64,000 nt of DNA from an uncultured Porphyromonadaceae bacterium. Lineage in GTDB: Bacteria; Bacteroidota; Bacteroidia; Bacteroidales; Muribaculaceae. Under the pieces are notes generated by a model that saw only the letters and a list, made by a program, of their open reading frames with translations, was not told where the DNA came from and did no database searches. A program made the position numbers and the translations under genes. Each line of letters begins with the position of its first letter. The first letter of the stretch is position 1. Of this stretch, positions 1 to 7,436 are shown piece by piece. The stretch is taken from contig UQUV01000003.1 of NCBI GenBank assembly GCA_900544305.1, positions 70,517 to 134,516 on the forward strand, in the 5' to 3' direction.

Positions 1-2
1 AA

Positions 3-815
3 CACATTCCTTTCCGGGAAGAAATGTTCCACGGTGAGCGGCGCGGCGATGTTCATGCCTTTGCCCACCGCTGTGTCGATGCCGGTGCCGACATCGTTTT
101 CGGACACGGCCCTCATATCGTAAGGGGGATGGAACTCTACAAAGGCCGTCTGATAGCCTACAGCTTGGGAAATTTCTGCACTCCCTATCGCGTCAGCCTC
201 GAAGGCACAAGCAAGTTTGCCCCGGTGCTGAAAGTGGAAGTGGGCAGCGACGGTGCTTTCCGCATCGGACACATCTACAGCTTCATACAGGAATACGGCA
301 AAGGTCCGCAACCCGATCCACAGAACATGAGTGCAAAACGCATTTCCTACCTGTCGAAATTCGACTTTCCGCTGTCAAAACTTCACATTGCCGACGACGG
401 CTGGATTACGCTCGGCAACACCCAACCTGTCCGCATCCTATTGGAAGAAGCGAAAGCCCAGTTAGGCTGCAAGTACCGCCACGGACATAGCGGCAACGGC
501 TATTTCGACTGCTCCGGCTTTACAAAATACGTCTATGCCCGAATTGGCTATTACCTGAACCCATCATCAAAGGTTCAGTTCACACAGGGAAGACCCGTAA
601 AGAAAAACGAGCTTCGTGCCGGCGACCTTGTATTCTTCGGCGGCAGCAAGGCCATCAACACCGTAGGCCATGTGGGAATCGTGGTCGACGTGTCGAAGGA
701 CGGCAAATCGTTCCGATTTATCCATGCCAGCAACCGGGGTGTGGTCATCGACCGTTTCCCCGACATGGAATACTATGTGAAACGCTATATCGGCGCACGG
801 CGGATTCTGCCATAG
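3..815 (+). CDS. CapA-like metallophosphatase fused to NlpC/P60 peptidase (5' end missing)
   Basis: The reading frame is open to the left edge, so the gene starts outside the window. The visible N-terminal part matches the end of the CapA/PgsA-type calcineurin-like domain: GADIVFGHGPHIVRGMELYK followed by IAYSLGNF. Counting from the first in-window Met at 24, the C-terminal half (about 135-263) is an NlpC/P60 domain with catalytic Cys163 in FDCSGF, His216 in GHVGIV and a polar third residue at His234 in FIHAS. NlpC/P60 domains cleave peptide cross-bridges of cell-wall peptides, typically gamma-D-Glu bonds. The CapA-like part may have poly-gamma-glutamate or other amide-related activity; this is unproven for the family. 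A role in peptidoglycan peptide handling is likely. The fusion is evident from one continuous frame. Signal peptide and first domain start cannot be seen. Confidence 0.85.
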   Translation, partial: HIPFREEMFHGERRGDVHAFAHRCVDAGADIVFGHGPHIVRGMELYKGRLIAYSLGNFCTPYRVSLEGTSKFAPVLKVEVGSDGAFRIGHIYSFIQEYGKGPQPDPQNMSAKRISYLSKFDFPLSKLHIADDGWITLGNTQPVRILLEEAKAQLGCKYRHGHSGNGYFDCSGFTKYVYARIGYYLNPSSKVQFTQGRPVKKNELRAGDLVFFGGSKAINTVGHVGIVVDVSKDGKSFRFIHASNRGVVIDRFPDMEYYVKRYIGARRILP

Positions 816-874
816 ACGGGAAAAGTTGTTAATAAGTTTTGAAGAAAAATCAGACACCATTACGAGCAATTGAA

Positions 875-882
875 TACCTTTG
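875..882 (+). promoter_or_regulatory. -7 promoter element of tdk
   Basis: TAccTTTG matches the Bacteroidetes -7 consensus TAnnTTTG. No clear -33 TTG lies about 20 nt upstream. Its position rules out the longer start at 870 and supports the ATG at 903 for tdk. Confidence 0.55.
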
Positions 883-902
883 CAATTCAAACGCAAAAAA
901 CT

Positions 903-1556
903 ATGCTGGACGAAAACACTTTGAGAAGAGGTAAACTCTATTTCCGATACGGCACCATGGGGTCGGCAAAAACCGCCATGCTGCTGACTACAGCCTATAA
1001 TTTTGAAGAAAGAGGGATGAATTTCCTCTGCATGAAACCGATTATCGACAACCGTGAGAAGGACAGCATCATCCGTTCACGCATCGGCATCGAGCGTACC
1101 TGCCACTGGATTTATCCGGAATCCGACATGTATAAGATGCTGACCGATATTTTCAACGAAGAACAGAAACTGATGGAATGGATTCTCGTCGACGAAGCTC
1201 AGTTCCTCACCGCCGAACAGGTCGACCAACTGGCCCGCGTTGTGGACGACTTCGGAGTAAACGTGCTTTGCTACGGACTTCGCACCGACTTCCAGAGCAA
1301 AATGTTTGAAGGTTCACGACGGCTTTTTGAAATAGCCGATACCATCGACGAGGTGAAATCCACCTGTACCTGCGGACGAAAAACCATCATCAATGCCCGT
1401 ATCGATGCCAACGGAAACGTGGTGACCGACGGCGACCAGGTAGAAATCGGAGGAAACGACAAATACATAGCCCTCTGCCGCCGCTGTTGGCACAAACGAC
1501 GCCGCGAACAGGAACGCACCTCCGCCCTCGACTTCGGCGACGACTTCAAAGGATAG
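903..1556 (+). CDS. tdk: Thymidine kinase (type II)
   Basis: Phosphorylates thymidine to dTMP with ATP in the cytoplasmic salvage pathway. The 217-residue product has the type II layout: an N-terminal P-loop in YGTMGSAKT, a Walker B-like DEAQFL, the lid and nucleoside-binding loop around CYGLRTDF, and four zinc-binding cysteines as CTCGRK and CRRCW. The start at 903 is chosen because the -7 promoter motif at 875-882 overlaps the longer alternative. The P-loop reads SAKT where the family normally has SGKT/S, which is unusual, but the rest of the fold looks intact. The gene is monocistronic: it has its own promoter and ends in a strong hairpin shared with the convergent membrane-protein gene. 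Confidence 0.93.
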   Translation: MLDENTLRRGKLYFRYGTMGSAKTAMLLTTAYNFEERGMNFLCMKPIIDNREKDSIIRSRIGIERTCHWIYPESDMYKMLTDIFNEEQKLMEWILVDEAQFLTAEQVDQLARVVDDFGVNVLCYGLRTDFQSKMFEGSRRLFEIADTIDEVKSTCTCGRKTIINARIDANGNVVTDGDQVEIGGNDKYIALCRRCWHKRRREQERTSALDFGDDFKG

Positions 1557-1579
1557 ACACATCCGCATATCGACAATAG

Positions 1580-1620
1580 AAAAACGGACTGGAAACATTG
1601 GCATTTTCCAGTCCGTTTTT
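1580..1620. terminator. Bidirectional terminator
   Basis: A 16-bp stem (AAAAACGGACTGGAAA pairing with its complement ending in TTTTT), with A-run on one side and T-run on the other, lies between convergent tdk and the YitT-like gene. Confidence 0.85.
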
Positions 1621-1639
1621 ATTTGGTCCGGCCGTTTTT

Positions 1640-2584
1640 TCAGGCCTGTGTCTTTTCGTCTTTTGTGTCCTCGGCAATCAGTTTGTCAATTGCCTCAATG
1701 CGCTTGCGTGCCTTGACGCGGTTCTGGTCGAACCCTTCACCGTAGACGGTGTTCACGTTGCCCTGCGAAACGAAGGCTTTCGGGTCAAGTTCCTTGATAA
1801 TGCGGTAAACCTGTAGTGCTTCCATTTTCCGACAGAAAATGATGAGCATTTTCACTTCCTGCTTCGTGTACCAGCCTGTACCTTCCAACACCGTACAGCC
1901 ACGGTGCATTTCCTTGTTGACTACGGTCGCTATCTTGTCCCATTGCTTGGAAATAATCGTAAACTGAATGGCCTGCCGGTTGTTGTTGACTACCTGGTCG
2001 GTCATATAGGAAAGGAATACCAGCACGACAAAACCATAAATCACACGGTCGAGGTCGTGATACAGCAGATAGGAAGACGAAATGATAATCATATCCACAT
2101 ACAGAATCATACGCCCTACGGAAATCTGCCGGTATTTCGACACCATGGCAGCCACAATATCCGTTCCCCCCGTACTTCCGTTATGCGTAAAGGCAATACC
2201 TACACCCGTACCGCAAAGCACCGCTCCGATAACGCAGTCGAGGAATGTTTCCTCCAGCACAACCGGGTAGGCTTCGAACAACGGCTGGGCAATTCCCAGG
2301 AAGAAACTGAGGAATGTGGCACCAAAAATGGTTTTCAACACGAATTGCAAGCCTACAAGGCGATAGGCAATCGCAAGAAGAATAATATTAAGTGCATAGA
2401 AAGAAATGGCAACGGGAACTCCGAACTGGAAATAAATCAGCGAAGCGATACCCGCCAGACCACCGATAACGATACCTTTTGGCAACACAAATCCGCAAAA
2501 ACCGACCGCATAGAGAATCAACCCAATGATAATCATCAGACAGTCCTTCACGTTCAGCCAAATCTGTTGTTTTGATAGATGCAT
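1640..2584 (-). CDS. YitT family membrane protein (DUF161/DUF2179)
   Basis: A 314-residue integral membrane protein of the YitT family, whose function is not established. About five to six hydrophobic segments fill residues 12-190, with the family signature THNGSTGGTDIVA near the middle. A soluble C-terminal DUF2179 domain (about 205-290) follows: TIISKQWDKIATVV and the GTGWYTKQEVKMLIIF region. The length is typical of the family. It is transcribed alone, with a -7 element at 2684-2691 giving a leader of about 90 nt. Nothing in the neighbourhood points to a substrate. Confidence 0.88.
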   Translation of the reverse strand: MHLSKQQIWLNVKDCLMIIIGLILYAVGFCGFVLPKGIVIGGLAGIASLIYFQFGVPVAISFYALNIILLAIAYRLVGLQFVLKTIFGATFLSFFLGIAQPLFEAYPVVLEETFLDCVIGAVLCGTGVGIAFTHNGSTGGTDIVAAMVSKYRQISVGRMILYVDMIIISSSYLLYHDLDRVIYGFVVLVFLSYMTDQVVNNNRQAIQFTIISKQWDKIATVVNKEMHRGCTVLEGTGWYTKQEVKMLIIFCRKMEALQVYRIIKELDPKAFVSQGNVNTVYGEGFDQNRVKARKRIEAIDKLIAEDTKDEKTQA

Positions 2585-2683
2585 ATTCTGTATTTTTTAA
2601 AAACATCGACTGAGACGGGAACCAAGGCTGAGGAGAACACAGATTCGGATTCCACCCCCTGTTCTGCCGCCTGCTGTCTTATG

Positions 2684-2691
2684 CAAAGATA
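2684..2691 (-). promoter_or_regulatory. -7 promoter element of the YitT-like gene
   Basis: On the minus strand the sequence reads TATCTTTG, a full match to TAnnTTTG. The -33 match is poor. The 153-bp gap between the two minus-strand genes holds nothing else recognisable. Confidence 0.5.
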
Positions 2692-2737
2692 CGTATTTTT
2701 ATTTCAAATTTTAATATTTTTTGTCTTGTTTTTTCAC

Positions 2738-3856
2738 TTACTTGAAGCGGTTGATTATCAGACAAATTTCATGAATATCTTCCACCGGGGTACCTTCGGT
2801 AATCGGCAAACTCACCACCTCGTCCGCCATTTTTACGGTTACAGGCAGATGCAGTCCGGCATATTGGGAATAGCAGGGCTGCAAATGAGGAGGCACGGCA
2901 TAATGGATGTCGGTTTCCACTCCGTTGTCAAGCAAATAGGCACGGAAACGCTCGCGTTCGGCCACGCGCACCACATACTGATGCCACACGGCTCCCGCAT
3001 CGGCAAGCGGTTTTCGCACCAATGGATTGGCAATACCCTGTTCATAGGCAGCGGCACGCTCGCGTCGCTGGCGGGTAATGTCGTCGAGATGACGCATTTT
3101 CACACACAGCATTGCCGCCTGCAGTTCGTCCATACGGCAATTCACACCTTGATATATATTGTGATAGCGGCGGTCAGAACCGTAGTTGGCAAGCGCTTTC
3201 ACGGCTTTTGCCAGTTGCTCATCGGAAGTAGTCACCGCTCCGGCATCACCTAATGCTCCCAAGTTTTTCGTCGGATAAAAACTGAAACCGGCAGCATCGC
3301 CCAGTCCTCCGGTGATACGGCCACCGTTCAGTCCCTCACACGAAGCCTGTGCACCGATAGCCTGAGCATTGTCCTCTACAATTTTCAGCCCGTAGCGGAC
3401 AGCAAGGTCGTTCAGTTCCGGCCCCCAACAGGCCGCTCCGTAAAGGTGAACCACCATTACGGCACGTGTACGCGGAGTAATGGCAGCTTCCACACGCTTC
3501 ACATCGAGGTTCATCGTCTGCTCCGAAGGTTCGACCATCACCGGCACCAGTCCGTTGTCGGTCACTGCCAATACCGAAGCAATATAAGTGTTGGCAGGCA
3601 CAATCACTTCATCGCCGGGCTTCATTACGCCCAGTTCGATATAAGCACGGAAAATCAATCGCAAGGCATCGAGACCGTTGCTGCACGCCACGGCATAAGG
3701 CATGCCGCAACGCAGGCGCAACGCCTCTTCCAACGCCGCCGTATGTTTTCCGTTCAGAAACCAACCCGACTCCACTACCTCACAAGCCGCCTGTTTCAGT
3801 TCAGCCTCATAGGGGAGATTGTTGGTTTTCAGCGAGAGAAAGGGATATCTTTTCAT
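2738..3856 (-). CDS. DegT/DnrJ/EryC1/StrS aminotransferase (sugar 3-aminotransferase type)
   Basis: PLP-dependent nucleotide-sugar aminotransferase of 372 residues, expected to aminate a keto-sugar made by the preceding FdtA/QdtA-like isomerases. PLP-site residues are visible: Asp162 and Gln165 in EDNAQAIGA, and the Schiff-base Lys197 in FYPTKNLGALGD. The first gene pair overlaps by 4 bp (ATGA), so the three genes are translationally coupled. By analogy with FdtA-FdtB and QdtA-QdtB, the product is probably a dTDP-3-amino-3,6-dideoxyhexose destined for LPS O-antigen, capsule or a glycan on secreted proteins. The acetyltransferase (FdtC/QdtC) normally found with them is absent here. The exact sugar (Fuc3N or Qui3N type) cannot be read from the sequence. 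Confidence 0.9.
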   Translation of the reverse strand: MKRYPFLSLKTNNLPYEAELKQAACEVVESGWFLNGKHTAALEEALRLRCGMPYAVACSNGLDALRLIFRAYIELGVMKPGDEVIVPANTYIASVLAVTDNGLVPVMVEPSEQTMNLDVKRVEAAITPRTRAVMVVHLYGAACWGPELNDLAVRYGLKIVEDNAQAIGAQASCEGLNGGRITGGLGDAAGFSFYPTKNLGALGDAGAVTTSDEQLAKAVKALANYGSDRRYHNIYQGVNCRMDELQAAMLCVKMRHLDDITRQRRERAAAYEQGIANPLVRKPLADAGAVWHQYVVRVAERERFRAYLLDNGVETDIHYAVPPHLQPCYSQYAGLHLPVTVKMADEVVSLPITEGTPVEDIHEICLIINRFK

Positions 3857-4293
3857 TTTCGTTTGTTCGCAGTCAGTTCGAGGAATTCGTCGTATTCACG
3901 CACATAGTCCTCTTCAATATATTTGTCGGATGCCAGCACAAGACACACCGAACCGGATGAAAAATTGTTCAGCACGCGCCAGATGCCGGGAGTGACGTGC
4001 AGTCCGATGTTCGAGCGGTTGAGCGTCACCACGCGCGACTTCACACCGTCGGAAATTTCAATGTCGAAACTGCCGCTCACGGCGAGAATGAATTCATGGC
4101 ATTCGCAGTGGGAATGTCCGCCCCGTTCGATACCTCCGGGCACGTCATACAGATAATACACGCGCTTCACATCGTAAGGAAGCTGTTTGCCGTTCTCGAC
4201 CACCGACAGATTGCCGTTCTCATGATGATGCTTGTCCAGTTCTATCAAGCGGCATTCGTCAATGTCGGAAGTAAGGTGTTTTTCCTTGTTCAT
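3853..4293 (-). CDS. FdtA/QdtA-like sugar 3,4-ketoisomerase (cupin), copy 1
   Basis: A 146-residue WxcM/FdtA-type cupin. Members convert dTDP-4-keto-6-deoxyglucose to the 3-keto isomer that the DegT-type enzyme then aminates. The conserved VENGKQLPYDVKRVYYLYD strand precedes RGGHSHCECHEF, which holds the histidine pair His60 and His62 equivalent to the catalytic HxH of FdtA. GSFDI and the LHVTPGIWRVL strand complete the barrel. It overlaps the next gene by 4 bp and is itself overlapped by the upstream cupin, so all three are one operon. The intact HxH pair makes this the likelier active isomerase of the two copies. Confidence 0.87.
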   Translation of the reverse strand: MNKEKHLTSDIDECRLIELDKHHHENGNLSVVENGKQLPYDVKRVYYLYDVPGGIERGGHSHCECHEFILAVSGSFDIEISDGVKSRVVTLNRSNIGLHVTPGIWRVLNNFSSGSVCLVLASDKYIEEDYVREYDEFLELTANKRK

Positions 4294-4697
4294 TTTCCAA
4301 CCTCCTTTCTGTATTCTTCAAAGTCCTCGATATAGTCGGCCGGATTGTATTCCGTCGACGAAAGTACCAACGCCACCGAATTGGTGGAGAAATTGTCGAG
4401 CTCGCGCCACATCATTTTCGGCACATACAGTCCAAAATACGAGCGTGCCATGTGGTAGCGGCGTTCTTCCTCGCCGTCGTTCAACACAATGTCGAAGCTG
4501 CCCGAAAGCGCAATAATCACCTCCTCCTGTTCGCGGAAAGCATGGCCGAAACGTTTTTTTCCGCCCGGCACATCGTACACCCAATAAGTGCGAGCCAATT
4601 CAAAAGGAAGACGCCCACCGTTCTCAATAAACGACAAATTTCCACGCGGGTCGCATATCTTTGGCAATTCTATCAGTTTAACTTGTTCAAAGCCCAT
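4290..4697 (-). CDS. FdtA/QdtA-like cupin, copy 2 (altered HxH)
   Basis: First gene of the amino-sugar operon, 135 residues, clearly paralogous to the next cupin: IENGGRLPFELARTYWVYD, VPGG, GSFDIVLNDG and YVPKMMWRELDNF all align. In the catalytic loop it reads RFGHAFREQEE, so His52 is kept but the second histidine is Phe54. It may be inactive, act as a partner subunit of copy 1, or have another isomerisation specificity (3,4-ketoisomerases that differ in stereochemistry exist). Two consecutive promoters lie upstream at 4754-4785 and 4837-4867. Confidence 0.82.
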   Translation of the reverse strand: MGFEQVKLIELPKICDPRGNLSFIENGGRLPFELARTYWVYDVPGGKKRFGHAFREQEEVIIALSGSFDIVLNDGEEERRYHMARSYFGLYVPKMMWRELDNFSTNSVALVLSSTEYNPADYIEDFEEYRKEVGK

Positions 4698-4753
4698 AAT
4701 ATATGTTTTATGTTAGGCAAACCCCACCGCCCCGCAGCAGGATTCTCTTTTAA

Positions 4754-4785
4754 CAAAGATAGGGAAAGACGAGAGCAGAGGCAAA
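4754..4785 (-). promoter_or_regulatory. Promoter of the amino-sugar operon (proximal)
   Basis: Minus strand: TTTG at 4785-4782, 20-nt spacer, TATCTTTG at 4761-4754. This is an almost ideal Bacteroidetes promoter, about 60 bp upstream of the first cupin start. Confidence 0.75.
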
Positions 4786-4836
4786 TGAAAACACTGTTTT
4801 CAAATTTGACTATGCCGCACCACCTCCTATCTTCTA

Positions 4837-4867
4837 CAAAGATAGAAAAAGTCAGCTCAAAAACAAA
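4837..4867 (-). promoter_or_regulatory. Promoter of the amino-sugar operon (distal)
   Basis: Minus strand: TTTG at 4867-4864, 19-nt spacer, TATCTTTG at 4844-4837. It forms a tandem pair with the promoter at 4754-4785. Confidence 0.65.
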
Positions 4868-4896
4868 CAAGCTCCTGCCAAATTATAAAATCAAAC

Positions 4897-4942
4897 AAAA
4901 AAGTGGATTTCCAAAACCACGAATCGGTCGTTGGAAATCCAC
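4897..4942 (-). terminator. Terminator of the glycan utilisation operon
   Basis: A 12-bp perfect stem (GTGGATTTCCAA at 4903-4914 with its complement at 4931-4942) is followed on the minus strand by a T-run. It lies 37 bp past the stop of the last GH2 gene and marks the downstream end of the locus. Confidence 0.85.
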
Positions 4943-4978
4943 CCCTAACATGCCGGCAGTAAGCATATACCGGCTGTT

Positions 4979-7420
4979 CTATTTTACCTGTATCGATATT
5001 TTTCCTGCTTTCAATCCTTTTCCTTTCACAGTCAGTTCACCTTTGCCTGCCACGTCTTTCGCCTGCACTACGACAACAAGCTGTCCGTTGAAGGTGTGCA
5101 TCGTCGGCAAGTGGAACTGTTCGAGCGACGTTGCATCGCCGTTGCAGGCGGCACGATAGCTGACAGCACCTGTTGCGGCAAATTCGAGTTTCACATTGGC
5201 ATCAGGACAAAGGTTGCCTTTACGGTCGACAATGCTGACCGTTACAAATGCCAGGTCCTCACCGTCGGCTGCCAGACTGTCGCGGTCTACATCAAGCAGA
5301 ACGCGATAAGGCGATGACGCCGTATAGACCGTTTTCTCGGCTACGGCATTCCCCTTTTCATCGTAGGCCACCACGCGGATGTTACCCGGTTCGTAAACCA
5401 CGTCATCCCAACGCAGACGATAGCGGTGTTCGCGCACCGACGCGTCTTTTTTGCGAACGCCCTGTCTTTTGCCATTGACAAACAGTTCGGCTGACGGATA
5501 ATCCGTATAGCAGAACACCGGCGTTACTTCGCCTTCACGGCCTTTCCAGTTCCAGTGAGGCAACAGATGAAGGGTATGCTCGTCCTTGTTCCAATGGCTG
5601 CGATAGAGGTAATAGCGGTCTTTCGGCAGTCCGGCAAGGTCGCAGATTCCAAAATAGGAACTGCGCGACGGCCAGACTTCATCGTAAGGTGTCGGCTCGC
5701 CCAAATAGTCGAAACCGGTCCACACAAACTCACCAATCACCCATGGTTCGTCGTCCTGCAACATCCAGTCGTCTTCCGGAATGTTTGACCAACGGCAGGC
5801 CTCCACATCGTACGACGAGCACTGAATATCGTCAAACGGCTGACTTTTCAACTCCTCGACAGGGAAATGGTACACTCCGCGCGAACTGACCGTCGAAGCC
5901 GTTTCGGAACCGAGAATAAATCCCTGCGGAACCACCTTGTAGGCATCACGGTATTTATGCGTGCGGTAGTTCAGTCCCGGAATGTCGAACACGGCGGCAA
6001 AGTTGTTTTTCAACGCATTGTCGACCTGGTCAAGTCCGCAGGTAACGGGACGTGTCGGGTCGGCACGATGGCAGATTTCCTGCAAACGATGCGCCACACG
6101 GTTGCCGTTCGGCGTACTCTGCTCCGGCACTTCGTTGCCCACGCTCCACATCACAATCGAAGGATGATTGCGGAAGCGGCGAATCAGGTTCTGCAAGTCG
6201 CGTTCAGCCCACTCGTCAAAGAAGCGGTTGTAGCCGTTCTTGCATTTTGCCTTTCCCCATTCGTCGAAGGATTCGGCCATCACCATCAGCCCCATTTCGT
6301 CGCAAAGTTCGATTTGCTCCGGTGCGGGCATGTTGTGAGCCGTACGGATAGCGTTGGCACCCATGTCCTGCATGATAGCCAACTGGCGTTTCACAGCCGC
6401 CTTATTGACGGCAGCACCCAACGGTCCCAAATCATGATGCAGGCAAACGCCGCGGAATTTCACCGGTTCGCTGTTGAGCAGCACACCGACGCTGTTTTTC
6501 CATTCTATCTTGCGGATACCTACACGGGTGGTATAAGTATCCTTCAATGTTCCGTTTTCATAAATCGAAGTCAAAGCCGAATAAAGCGCAGGCGTTTCGG
6601 GTGTCCAAAGCTGAGGATTTTCCACCGTCAGTTCGTCGCGGACAAACGACGACAGCATTTTCTGCTCTTTTACGCAAGCCGCCACTTCCTGCCCGTTGGC
6701 ATCCAACAGGCGCGTTTCCACTTTCAGCATCCGTCCCTTTGCACCGTCGACTTCCACCTCTACTCCCAAACGGGCGAAACCGTCGCCCAACTCTTCAGTC
6801 GTGATAAAAGTTCCCCACGGAGCTACCGACACGGCATCCGATATTTCAAGATGCACATTACGGTACAGTCCGGCACCGGGATACCAGCGCGAAGATTCCG
6901 GCACGTTCTCCAATCGTACGGCAAGCAGGTTTTCGCCGGATTTCAAGTACTGCGTAACGTCGAACCAGAAAGAATTGTAGCCGTTCGGCCAAAATCCTAC
7001 CTCTTTACCGTTGACATAAACGCGCGCCTCGCTCATTGCACCGTCGAAATAAAGCACCGCCCTTTTCGTGGCAGCATCAAAATCGGAAACATTGACCACC
7101 GTGCGGTACCAGCCCACCCCGATATAAGGGAGGGCTCCGGTACGGCCGGTTTTTTCCGTCGGCACTGTTTCTCCATTCTGCACAATTGCCACTTTCTGTA
7201 AGTCGATAGCCTTGTCAAAAGGTCCGTAAATCGCCCAGTCGTGGGGCACGGTCACCGATTCCCAAGCGCTGTCGTCGAACGCAACAGACGAAGCCTCGGC
7301 TACATCACCTTTCGTAAACTTCCAACCCTTTTTCAGCGTATAGCTGACACGTTCGGAAGCATTGGCCGACATCAAGGCGACAATTGCAGTCAACAAAAAC
7401 AGGCCTATATACTTTTTCAT
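4979..7420 (-). CDS. GH2 beta-galactosidase-type glycosidase with DUF4982
   Basis: Last gene of the locus; 813 residues from the ATG at 7420 (a TTG at 7426 would add two residues). It has an N-terminal signal peptide (KKYIGLFLLTAIVALMSANA), GH2 sugar-binding and Ig-like domains (about 25-290), a TIM barrel with acid/base Glu in WSVGNEVPEQ and nucleophile Glu in LGSETAST, then DUF4982 and a C-terminal Ig-like domain (ADGEDLAFVTVSIVD). There is no T9SS-like tail and no lipobox, so a periplasmic location is likely. It would remove a terminal beta-linked sugar, most likely galactose, from imported oligosaccharides. GH2 also contains glucuronidases and mannosidases, so specificity is inferred from context. 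It follows the GH29 gene after 16 bp. Confidence 0.88.
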   Translation of the reverse strand: MKKYIGLFLLTAIVALMSANASERVSYTLKKGWKFTKGDVAEASSVAFDDSAWESVTVPHDWAIYGPFDKAIDLQKVAIVQNGETVPTEKTGRTGALPYIGVGWYRTVVNVSDFDAATKRAVLYFDGAMSEARVYVNGKEVGFWPNGYNSFWFDVTQYLKSGENLLAVRLENVPESSRWYPGAGLYRNVHLEISDAVSVAPWGTFITTEELGDGFARLGVEVEVDGAKGRMLKVETRLLDANGQEVAACVKEQKMLSSFVRDELTVENPQLWTPETPALYSALTSIYENGTLKDTYTTRVGIRKIEWKNSVGVLLNSEPVKFRGVCLHHDLGPLGAAVNKAAVKRQLAIMQDMGANAIRTAHNMPAPEQIELCDEMGLMVMAESFDEWGKAKCKNGYNRFFDEWAERDLQNLIRRFRNHPSIVMWSVGNEVPEQSTPNGNRVAHRLQEICHRADPTRPVTCGLDQVDNALKNNFAAVFDIPGLNYRTHKYRDAYKVVPQGFILGSETASTVSSRGVYHFPVEELKSQPFDDIQCSSYDVEACRWSNIPEDDWMLQDDEPWVIGEFVWTGFDYLGEPTPYDEVWPSRSSYFGICDLAGLPKDRYYLYRSHWNKDEHTLHLLPHWNWKGREGEVTPVFCYTDYPSAELFVNGKRQGVRKKDASVREHRYRLRWDDVVYEPGNIRVVAYDEKGNAVAEKTVYTASSPYRVLLDVDRDSLAADGEDLAFVTVSIVDRKGNLCPDANVKLEFAATGAVSYRAACNGDATSLEQFHLPTMHTFNGQLVVVVQAKDVAGKGELTVKGKGLKAGKISIQVK

Positions 7421-7436
7421 TCGCAATCAATTTTTA

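Noticed and set aside
5867..7201. 444-codon frame opposite the GH2 gene, and other long antisense frames such as 33621-34733 and 36183-37541
   Set aside because: They are shadows of strongly coding minus-strand genes with clear catalytic motifs; their translations are His/Arg/Phe-rich and match nothing.
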